Below are positions 54,708 through 64,000 of a stretch of DNA of 64,000 bases, piece by piece. Every line of letters starts with the position of its first letter. Positions within the stretch are counted from its first letter, which is position 1. Both the position numbers and the translations under genes were made by a program. Under the pieces are notes generated by a model that saw nothing but the letters and a program-made list of their open reading frames with translations, ran no database searches and was not told the DNA's origin. The DNA lies in the NCBI RefSeq assembly GCF_000716875.1, contig NZ_JNWQ01000020.1:90791-154790 (forward strand), in the 5' to 3' direction. The stretch is from Streptomyces novaecaesareae (GTDB lineage: Bacteria > Actinomycetota > Actinomycetes > Streptomycetales > Streptomycetaceae).

Positions 54708-57371
54708 TCACGCGGGCGGGCCCCGCGGTGATCCGGTGGTCTCGCCCGGGCGGGTGCGGGCCGCCGAGCGGTTGGTGTCGCGGGCGTGCGGCTTGCGGGC
54801 CGCGTGGGCGGGCTGCGGGTGGACGGACGCACCGAGGGTCGCCGGGGAGTCGCCCGTCACCGCGATGTCGCCGGCCCGGTCGGTGCGCAGGACGGTCGCG
54901 CCGAGGGCGCGCAGGCGGTCCACCGTCTTCGGGGACGGGTGCCCGTACGGGTTCCCCTCGCCGCACGAGATCAGGGCCAGCCGGGGCCGCAGGGCTCCGG
55001 TCAGGTCCCAGTCCTGATGCGCCGAGCCGTGATGGGCCACCTTCAGGACGTCGACCCGCCCCAGACGGCCCGACAGCGCCGACTGCGCCGGCGGTTCGAG
55101 ATCTCCCAGCAGCGCCATCCTCAGTCCTCCCGTCAGTGAGACCAGCAGTGCAACGCTCGCGTTGTTCGCGCCGGGCGCCTCGACGGACGCCCCTGGCGCC
55201 GGCCACACCACCTCCCAGGCCAACTCCCTTCCGACCGACCGCCGTTCACCACGGCCCGCCCGCAGCAGCGGAACCTCTGCCTCGGCAGCCCAGCGCGCCA
55301 CCCGGGCCGCCTCGCCCGGCGGGTCGTCCAGCATCGTGCCCTCGACCGCGCCGACCCGGCGGCCCCGCAACACCCCCGGCACGCCCTCGACGTGATCGGC
55401 GTGGAAGTGCGTCAGCAGCAGGAGGGGCACCGCCGTGATGCCGAGGTCGCGCAGGCACCGGTCGGCGGCGTTCGGGTCAGGCCCGGTGTCGATCACCACC
55501 GCGCTGTCCCGCTCCCCCGTCGCAAGGGCCAACATGTCCCCCTGGCCGACATCGCACATCGCCAGGCGCCAGCCCGGCGGCGGCCATCCGGTGGCGATCC
55601 GGGCGAGTTGCGGCGGGCGCAGCAGGACGGCCAGCAGCGCCGCCAGCAACGCACCCGTCACCAGTGCCCGCACCCAGCGCCGCCGGGCGGGCGCCGGGCG
55701 GCCGGATACCCTGGGGCGGGGCAGCAGCAACGGCGCTGCCCAGCAAGCCGCCAGGACGACGGACGCGACCGTCACCGTCCCGAACCAGCCTCCCGGCCAG
55801 GACAGTTGGCCGCCGGGCAGCTCGGCACCGCGCCGCGCGACCAGGGCGAGCCAGCTAGCCGGCACCCCGGCCGGTTCCGCGAGCAGCCGGGCCACGGCCG
55901 GGAACAGCGGTTGCAGGGCGAGCACCCCGAAGCCCAGCAGCGTCGCCGGCGCCACCGCCAGCTCGGCCAGCAGGTTGCAGGGGATGCCGACCAGGCTGAT
56001 GTGCCCGGAGAGCACCACCGTCACCGGCGCGCACAGCGCCTGCGCGGCCGCCGTCGCCGCAAGGGCGCCCGCCAGGTGGTGCGGCCAGCGCCGCGCCCGC
56101 AGGGCCTCGGCCCAGTGCGGCCCGAGGACGAGCAGCCCGGCCGTGGCGAGCACCGACAGCAGGAAGCCGAACGAGTGCGCCAGGAACGGGTCGAGCAGGA
56201 CCAGCACCAGGACCGCCCCGGCGAGCGCGGGCACGGCCTGGCGGGGGCGGCCGGTGGCCAGGGCCAGCATGCCGATCAGTCCCGTCCCGGCCGCCCTGAG
56301 CACGCTGGGCTCGGGGCGGCAGACGGTGACGAAGGCCAGCGTCAGCCCGGTGCCGAGCAGGGCTCCGGTGCGCAGTCGGAGCCCCAGCAGCGCGGCCAGC
56401 CCGCGCCGTTCCGGGGTGCCGGCCTGCCCGGGCGCGCCCAGCAGCGCACCGAGGACGATCGCCAGGTTGGCCCCGCTGACCGCGACCAGGTGGACGAGGT
56501 CGGTGGCCCGGAAGGCGTCTTCGAGGTCGTCGGGCAGGCGCGAGGTGTCACCGACGACCAGGCCCGGGAGCAGCCCTCGTGCGTCCGCCGGGAGCCCGTC
56601 GGTGGCCGTGCGCAGCCCCTCGCGCAGGCGGCCGGCGATCCGCTGCGGCAGGCTGGGCGGTGCCAGTTGCCGGGGCGGGCCGTGGACGAGCAGCAGCGCC
56701 GCGGACTCGGTGTCGTTCCCCTCCCCCGCCGGCCGCACCTCGGCCTCCACCGCCAGCCGTTCGGACGGGAGCAGCCGTTGCCAGGATTCGCTCTCCGCGC
56801 CTCGGACCATGACGGTCACGGGTGTGTGCGTCCGGGTGGTCCGCCCTTCGGGGAGCAGGACGACACGGTCGGCGACCGCGTCCACCGTCAGGAGCGTCTG
56901 TCCACCGGTGACGCCGCCCCGGGCGGTGTGGACCTTCGGGTCCCCCGTGACGGTGAGCTCGGCCTCCACCGCCGGGGCGGGTTCGGTCGGCGACCGCGGC
57001 TCGGTGTGCTCGGCGGCGTGGGCGAGTTCCGCCAGCGGGCCCCGGTGCAGGTCGGCGGTGTGCAGTGGGGTCGCGATGGCTGCTGCCGCTCCGGTGAGCA
57101 GGACGGCGGCCAGTGTCACGGCGGCTCCGCGCCGGCGCAGGACGCCAGGACGGCCGAGCAGCGTGACGGCCGCGAGCACGGCGACGCCCGCCACCGCGAG
57201 GACGGGGATCTCGTACCCGGGCTCCAGGGGCAGGAGCACCGCTGTGACCACCCAGGCCGAGACGGCGGGCAGCAGCAGCCGGAAGTCGGCGCCCGAGGAA
57301 CGGGCGGGCGGGTCCGGCGCGGTGGCGGCGGACCCGGCGCAGACGGCAGGCGTGGCAGGCATGGCGGACAA
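54708..57371 (-). CDS. comEC: ComEC/Rec2 family DNA internalisation protein
   Basis: 887 aa polytopic protein. N-terminal membrane part with a DUF4131-like domain, competence domain (V-A-V-S-G-A-N-L-A-I-V-L), many helices, and a C-terminal metallo-beta-lactamase domain (T-H-F-H-A-D-H near 650). TTG 57371 is taken as the start because GGAGGT falls 7 bases upstream; ATG 57362 is the alternative. The C-terminal tail is basic. Natural competence is not established in streptomycetes. It follows comEA by 45 bp. Confidence 0.9.
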   Translation of the reverse strand: MSAMPATPAVCAGSAATAPDPPARSSGADFRLLLPAVSAWVVTAVLLPLEPGYEIPVLAVAGVAVLAAVTLLGRPGVLRRRGAAVTLAAVLLTGAAAAIATPLHTADLHRGPLAELAHAAEHTEPRSPTEPAPAVEAELTVTGDPKVHTARGGVTGGQTLLTVDAVADRVVLLPEGRTTRTHTPVTVMVRGAESESWQRLLPSERLAVEAEVRPAGEGNDTESAALLLVHGPPRQLAPPSLPQRIAGRLREGLRTATDGLPADARGLLPGLVVGDTSRLPDDLEDAFRATDLVHLVAVSGANLAIVLGALLGAPGQAGTPERRGLAALLGLRLRTGALLGTGLTLAFVTVCRPEPSVLRAAGTGLIGMLALATGRPRQAVPALAGAVLVLVLLDPFLAHSFGFLLSVLATAGLLVLGPHWAEALRARRWPHHLAGALAATAAAQALCAPVTVVLSGHISLVGIPCNLLAELAVAPATLLGFGVLALQPLFPAVARLLAEPAGVPASWLALVARRGAELPGGQLSWPGGWFGTVTVASVVLAACWAAPLLLPRPRVSGRPAPARRRWVRALVTGALLAALLAVLLRPPQLARIATGWPPPGWRLAMCDVGQGDMLALATGERDSAVVIDTGPDPNAADRCLRDLGITAVPLLLLTHFHADHVEGVPGVLRGRRVGAVEGTMLDDPPGEAARVARWAAEAEVPLLRAGRGERRSVGRELAWEVVWPAPGASVEAPGANNASVALLVSLTGGLRMALLGDLEPPAQSALSGRLGRVDVLKVAHHGSAHQDWDLTGALRPRLALISCGEGNPYGHPSPKTVDRLRALGATVLRTDRAGDIAVTGDSPATLGASVHPQPAHAARKPHARDTNRSAARTRPGETTGSPRGPPA

Positions 57372-57416
57372 CGGTGGTACCTCCCTTCGGAGGCCGAGGG
57401 ACGGGCGGAGGAAGCG

Positions 57417-58481
57417 TCAGAGGGTGAGCAACGGTCGGAGTTCCGCGTACGTACGGGTACCGATGCCGCTGACCTGCCGGAGCTGGTCGATGGAGCGGAA
57501 GGAGCCGTGCGAGCTGCGGTAGGCGAGGATGCGCTGGGCGAGGGTCGGGCCGACGCCGGGGAGGGTGTCGAGCTGTTCGAGGGTGGCGCGGTTGAGGCTG
57601 ACGGGTGACCGGGGTGCGGCGGCGCCCGCGGGTCCGCTGCCGGCGCCGAGGGCCGGGGCAGGCACCGGGGCCTGCTCGCCGACCAGGAGCTGCTCACCGT
57701 CCGTCAGGACGCGGGCCAGGTTGAGGCTCCTGGTGTCCGTCTCCGGCAGCGGACCGCCGGCCGCCAGCAGGGCGTCGGCCACCCGTGAACCGCTAGGCAG
57801 GGTGTGCAGGCCGGGGACGTGGACCCGCCCGCCGATGTCGATCACGACGACCGGCCCGATGCCGGAAACGGCGGCGGTACCGGCTGCGGCACCGGCAGCG
57901 GCACCGGCAGCGGCTGCTTCGGGCGGGCCGGTTCCTGACGCGGCATCGACGGGCGACGCGGTCGTCCCCGGCGGTGCCGGGCCGGCCGTCAACGCGGGCA
58001 CGGCCACCGTCTCTGGCCTGGCCAGCCAGAAGTGCTGCACGGCGTAGCCGACCGCGAACAGCAGCAGGATGACCAGCCCGGCCACCGCGCGCCGGTCGAG
58101 CGCCACCGCCGAGGCGAACGAGGCGAGCGAGCCGAACCGTGGGCGCGCCCCGGCACCCGGTCGATCCTCGGCGAGCCCGGGGCCCATGGGATCGTTCGTG
58201 TCCGGCGGCTGTGGCACCGCACCCGGTGGCGGACCGGTCGTCCCGGGCCGCTCCCGCGTCAGAGTCGCACCCGAAACCGCGGCCGAAACCGCGGCCGAAG
58301 CCACACCTGGAACCGGCTCCCGGGAGCCGCCCGCGCCCCCTCCGTCGCCCCGGGCACCCGCGCCGTCAACCGCCTCGTCACCCGTCGGCTCGTCACCCGT
58401 CGGCAGCAGCGCCGCCATCCGCAGCCGCACCGTCTCGTTGATCGCTTGGCGCTTCGCCGCGCCCAGGCCCATGGTCGTCAT
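57417..58481 (-). CDS. comEA: ComEA family DNA-binding protein
   Basis: 354 aa. A long hydrophilic Gly/Ala/Pro-rich N-terminus, one helix near 135-150 (V-A-G-L-V-I-L-L-L-F-A-V-G-Y-A-V), an SLBB-type domain (V-I-D-I-G-G-R-V-H-V-P-G-L-H) and a C-terminal helix-hairpin-helix (L-D-T-L-P-G-V-G-P-T-L-A-Q-R-I-L-A-Y). Binds DNA outside the membrane and passes it to ComEC. The 220-bp upstream region is C-rich with no recognised motif. Confidence 0.88.
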   Translation of the reverse strand: MTTMGLGAAKRQAINETVRLRMAALLPTGDEPTGDEAVDGAGARGDGGGAGGSREPVPGVASAAVSAAVSGATLTRERPGTTGPPPGAVPQPPDTNDPMGPGLAEDRPGAGARPRFGSLASFASAVALDRRAVAGLVILLLFAVGYAVQHFWLARPETVAVPALTAGPAPPGTTASPVDAASGTGPPEAAAAGAAAGAAAGTAAVSGIGPVVVIDIGGRVHVPGLHTLPSGSRVADALLAAGGPLPETDTRSLNLARVLTDGEQLLVGEQAPVPAPALGAGSGPAGAAAPRSPVSLNRATLEQLDTLPGVGPTLAQRILAYRSSHGSFRSIDQLRQVSGIGTRTYAELRPLLTL

Positions 58482-58702
58482 GCCGAGGACGGTAGGAGTC
58501 CTCCGGCGAGCCTGCGGAAATTAGCGAAACCCTGTGGATAACCCAGGGGTTGTGGACAAAAGATGTCACTCACACGAGTGGGCGCAGGTCTCGTGGATTG
58601 ACCGACCGGCCCCGCTCCGCCCGTCCCCGCCCCTCGACCGCCTCCGGCCGCACCCGACCACCCCCGACCACTCCCGGCCTCCGACCACCCCCGGCCGCCC
58701 AC

Positions 58703-59548
58703 TCAGCGCGGCGCGACCACCACGGCCAGCAGCCCCGGCCCGACGTGCGCACCGATCACCGCCCCCACCTCCCCGACGTACAGCTCCCGCAGCCCCGGCA
58801 CCCGCGCCCGCAGCCGCTCCGCGAGCGGCTCGGCCCGGTCCTCGGCCGCCAGGTGGTGCACGGTGATGTCGACCTCCCGCTCCCCCGCGCGCTCGACCGC
58901 GATCTCCTCCAGCCGGGCGATCGCCCGCGACGCCGTCCGCACCTTCTCCAGCGGCTCGATCCGCCCCCCGTCCAGGTGCAGCAGCGGCTTGACCGCCAGC
59001 GCCGACCCGAGCAGCGCGCGCGCCGCCCCGATCCGTCCGCCCCGGCGCAGGTGCTCCAGGGTGTCGACGTAGAAGAACCCGCTGGTCCCGGCCGCCCGCC
59101 GGTCGGCCGCCTCGGCCGCCTCCGTCAGGCCCTGCCCGGCGGCGATCGCCTCGGCCGCCGCGAGTACCCCGTACCCGAGCGCCATCCCGACCAGGCGGCT
59201 GTCCACCACGCGTACCGGTACGGGAGCCTCGGCGGCCGCCAGCCGGGCGGCCTCGACGGTGCCGGACAGTTCGCCCGAGATGTGCACCGAGACGATCCCC
59301 TTCGCACCGGCCTCGGCGGCCGCCCGGTAGGCGGCGGCGAAGGTCTCCGGGTTCGGCCGGGAGGTGGTCACCCGCTGCTTGCCGCGCAGCGCCTCGGCGA
59401 CGTCCTTCGGGGAGATCTCGACGCCCTCGCTCAGGACCGTGTCACCGACCGCGACGCTCAACGGGACGACCGTGATCCCGTGCCGGTCGAGGGCCTCCTG
59501 CGGCAGATAGGCCGTGGAATCGGTGACAAGTGCGAGGTCGGCGGGCAT
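58703..59548 (-). CDS. DegV family fatty-acid-binding protein
   Basis: 281 aa. V-T-D-S-T-A-Y-L-P at 8-16, V-T-T-S-R-P-N-P-E-T-F near 80, and H-I-S-G-E-L-S-G-T-V-E-A-A near 113 are the DegV/FakB fold features. Such proteins bind fatty acids for phosphorylation by FakA. No ribosome site stands out before ATG 59548. The gene lies after the comEA-comEC pair in reverse order, and its 3' end faces them. Confidence 0.9.
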   Translation of the reverse strand: MPADLALVTDSTAYLPQEALDRHGITVVPLSVAVGDTVLSEGVEISPKDVAEALRGKQRVTTSRPNPETFAAAYRAAAEAGAKGIVSVHISGELSGTVEAARLAAAEAPVPVRVVDSRLVGMALGYGVLAAAEAIAAGQGLTEAAEAADRRAAGTSGFFYVDTLEHLRRGGRIGAARALLGSALAVKPLLHLDGGRIEPLEKVRTASRAIARLEEIAVERAGEREVDITVHHLAAEDRAEPLAERLRARVPGLRELYVGEVGAVIGAHVGPGLLAVVVAPR

Positions 59549-59590
59549 GAGGCGGAGGTTACTCCCCGTTCGTCCGGGAGGACAGCGCCC

Positions 59591-59623
59591 GACGGCGGGC
59601 CGCCCTGGGGCCGGCCCGCCGTC
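59591..59623 (-). terminator. Terminator after the coiled-coil membrane protein
   Basis: 12-bp stem GACGGCGGGCCG / CGGCCCGCCGTC (59591-59602, 59612-59623), loop of 9 bases. Confidence 0.75.
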
Positions 59624-59653
59624 GTCCCGGGGGTGCCGCGGAGCCCTGACGGG

Positions 59654-60466
59654 TCAGCCCGCAGAGGGCCCGGCCGACGGTTTCCGCAGTCGCTGCGCCA
59701 GCTTGGCCAGCGGGTCGACGAGCCCCAGCAGTTCCTCCGCGCTCGGACGGCCCTTCCCGTCCGTCAGCCCGGCCCGGGCTTCGCCCCCGGCGGCACCTGC
59801 CGAACGCGCGGCACCCGCCGAACCGGCCGCACCCGCACCCGCACCCGCACCCGCACCCGCACCCGCACCTGACGAGCCGGCCACACCAGCACCGGACCCA
59901 GAACCCGAACCCGAACCGTCCCAGTGCCGCAGCGCCCCCGCCTCGCTCTCGCACTCCTGGCTGAGCCGGCTCAGCTCGTCGTCGGCGAACCGGTGCATCC
60001 GGTCCTGCGCCGCCCAGCGCATGGTCTCCGCCGAGTGCGTGATCCGCTCCGCCCGCTCGCGCAGTTCCGGCAGCTTGGCGGCGATCCGCGCCGTGTCCGG
60101 TTCGCGTTCGAGCATCTTCAGTTCGCCGTCGAGCTCCGCCGCGTGGGCGTCGAGCCGGGTCAGCAGGGCGAGGGCCTCGCCGAGTTGGCCGTCCTGCTCG
60201 ACGCCGCCCTCCAGCACCTGACGGGTGCCGTCGAGCGAGGTCCGCAGGCCCAGCCGGACGGTGGCGATCTGCGCGGGCGGGCCGACCTTGGTGTACGTCT
60301 TCGCCTTGAGGGTGGCGGTCTCGACGGCGCGCCGGGCATTGGCCTCGTGCTTCTCGATCTTCGCGCCCACCGCCTTGGCCGCCTTGACCGTGCCGACCAC
60401 GGCCAGGACGACCACCGCGATCCCGAAGAGCAAGGCCAGTCCGATCATCACGCCGAACACGTCCAT
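59654..60466 (-). CDS. Membrane-anchored coiled-coil protein
   Basis: 270 aa. One N-terminal helix (V-M-I-G-L-A-L-L-F-G-I-A-V-V-V-L-A-V-V), then a helical coiled-coil region (K-A-A-K-A-V-G-A-K-I-E-K-H-E-A) with heptad-like spacing through about residue 175, then a Gly/Ser/Ala-rich low-complexity linker encoded by hexanucleotide repeats, and a short C-terminal helix. GGAAGGTGG before ATG 60466. I recognise no family. Confidence 0.72.
   Translation of the reverse strand: MDVFGVMIGLALLFGIAVVVLAVVGTVKAAKAVGAKIEKHEANARRAVETATLKAKTYTKVGPPAQIATVRLGLRTSLDGTRQVLEGGVEQDGQLGEALALLTRLDAHAAELDGELKMLEREPDTARIAAKLPELRERAERITHSAETMRWAAQDRMHRFADDELSRLSQECESEAGALRHWDGSGSGSGSGAGVAGSSGAGAGAGAGAGAGAAGSAGAARSAGAAGGEARAGLTDGKGRPSAEELLGLVDPLAKLAQRLRKPSAGPSAG
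59829..59868. repeat. Hexanucleotide repeat in the coiled-coil protein gene
   Basis: About six and a half copies of GCACCC lie in tandem, encoding Gly-Ala dipeptides on the minus strand. Each unit change keeps the frame, so length variation would alter linker length without breaking the gene. Confidence 0.8.
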
Positions 60467-60653
60467 CGCGCGCCACCTTCCGCCACCGTTTCGGCCCCCA
60501 CCGCGCCCAACGCAGGCCGCATCGCCGAGGGTTCCACGGTAGCCGCCGATTCCGCCCCGAGGGCGGTCCGGGCGGGCCCGACGGGCGGAGATCAGGGACA
60601 GATCCGGGATCTCCCGGAGGGCCCCGGCCCCGCCCGGCACCCCCTGAACGCAC

Positions 60654-60683
60654 CGGGCGGGCGCCCCGAAGGACGCCCGCCCG
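60654..60683 (-). terminator. leuS terminator (UUCG-capped)
   Basis: A 13-bp stem (one G-U pair) with UUCG loop on the minus strand, about 80 bp after the leuS stop. Same loop and design as the leuA terminator at 6294-6315. Confidence 0.82.
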
Positions 60684-60745
60684 ATCAACCCCGAGCCCGA
60701 TCAACCCCGAGCCCGATCAACCCCGAGCCCGATCAACCCCGAACC
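60682..60745. repeat. Four 16-bp tandem repeats after leuS
   Basis: CGATCAACCCCGAGCC occurs at 60682, 60698 and 60714; a fourth copy with one change is at 60730. They lie between the leuS stop and its terminator; the first copy overlaps the terminator stem end. Confidence 0.88.
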
Positions 60746-60763
60746 CCGAGCCCCGAACCCCAT

Positions 60764-63652
<2,889 letters not shown>

Positions 63653-63739
63653 GGTCCTTCAAGCTCCATCGGTGTCAGTTGGCGAACCGCGCAGGCGGCC
63701 GACCCGTGGACCCGGCCCGGGACGGGGTCGGGGGCGGAA

Positions 63740-63765
63740 AACAAAAAATCCCCTCGCAGGAGGGG
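63740..63765 (-). terminator. Attenuator-type terminator in the leuS leader
   Basis: On the minus strand, CCCCTC-CTGC-GAGGGG is followed by A and six T (forward 63750-63765 and 63743-63748). It lies between the leader peptide and leuS, about 90 bp before the leuS start. A run of six U is rare in this GC-rich genome, where other terminators lack a T-tract. Confidence 0.88.
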
Positions 63766-63811
63766 ACGCCACGCCGACTCCGGCACCGCCCGTGGGCTCA
63801 GCCGGTCCTGG

Positions 63812-63850
63812 TCAGCGCGGCCGGCTAAGGAGCAGGCGCACGGTTCGCAT
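63812..63850 (-). CDS. leuS leader peptide
   Basis: 12 codons: MRTVRLLLSRPR, with consecutive leucine codons CTG CTC CTT. A -10-like TACCCT (63857-63862) ends 6 bases before the ATG, so the message probably begins at or just ahead of the start codon (leaderless). AGCCGG right after the Leu codons can pair with CCGGCT downstream. A stalled ribosome would cover the first arm, which is how leader-peptide attenuators work. Confidence 0.8.
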   Translation of the reverse strand: MRTVRLLLSRPR

Positions 63851-63856
63851 GGGCTC

Positions 63857-63862
63857 AGGGTA
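63857..63862 (-). promoter_or_regulatory. leuS -10 element
   Basis: TACCCT on the minus strand, 6 bases before the leader ATG. A -35 is not obvious. The remaining sequence to 64000 is GC-rich with nothing identifiable. Confidence 0.55.
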
Positions 63863-64000
63863 CCGCAAGCGGCTCGGCACGCTGCGGGGTATACCGCCCG
63901 GGCGCCCGTACGAACAGCGCCTTCACCGCCTCACCCGGCCGCAGCACCACACCGCACCGCCCTCGCCCCCGCCCGCCGCAGCACCGCGGAGCGCCACCCC

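Noticed and set aside
60682..60745. Possible CRISPR array
   Set aside because: Copies abut with no spacers and are only 16 bp; no cas genes.

Overview
This window is a high-GC chromosome segment from a streptomycete (Streptomyces or Kitasatospora). The evidence is the strong G/C third-position bias, many GTG starts, a bldA-type TTA codon confined to one regulator, and gene content and order that match the conserved Streptomyces core as I remember it: glyS, znuACB-zur, uppS, recO, leuA, era, ybeY, phoH, dnaJ2-hrcA, hemW, lepA, rpsT, holA, comEC/comEA, leuS. Genus is inferred from recalled synteny. No tRNA, rRNA, CRISPR array, intact insertion sequence or replication origin was found.

Layout. 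0-6 kb: 5' end of glyS (minus strand), then a zinc-uptake operon (znuACB) with its regulator zur behind two Zur boxes, converging on uppS-recO across a large palindromic terminator. 6-12 kb: a TerB-like protein, leuA behind a leucine leader peptide, an M4 metalloprotease of protealysin type followed by its probable inhibitor (emfourin family), a hydrolase and era. 12-24 kb: a minus-strand housekeeping series (DUF4383 protein, CNNM/CBS protein, ybeY, phoH, rnz, HIT protein, RDD protein, tricorn protease, an rsmE with a replaced C-terminus, dnaJ2, hrcA with a CIRCE operator). 25-32 kb: htpX-pspAB, a DUF3097 protein, a Uma2-family protein, hemW and an acyl-CoA ligase. 32-38 kb: a heterodimeric ABC exporter pair, then an ECF41-type sigma factor beside an FAD oxidoreductase whose upstream region carries an ECF41-type promoter. 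38-44 kb: lepA, a small monooxygenase, rpsT, a proline-rich membrane protein and holA. 54.7-64 kb: comEC-comEA, a DegV protein, a coiled-coil membrane protein, and leuS preceded by a leucine leader peptide and a textbook intrinsic terminator.

The accessory part is about 44.3-54.5 kb. It sits between holA with its small neighbour and comEC, and is bounded by two almost identical 30-bp-class hairpins in the same orientation. It holds a tightly coupled minus-strand operon: UXS-like nucleotide-sugar epimerase, GT8 and GT2 glycosyltransferases, a P-loop nucleotide-kinase-like protein, a Gfo/Idh/MocA dehydrogenase, an APH-fold kinase and a DegT/StrS aminotransferase. A 71-residue one-helix membrane protein lies upstream, a second APH-fold kinase converges on the far end, and a divergent helix-turn-helix/TPR-type regulator carries a TTA codon at codon 17. 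The combination (dehydrogenase, aminotransferase, sugar kinases, glycosyltransferases) suggests a small amino-sugar or aminocyclitol glycoside pathway under bldA control; its product is unknown. This is the best candidate for an undescribed system here. The leuS attenuator, the leuA leader, the metalloprotease/inhibitor pair and the ECF41 promoter are also worth attention.
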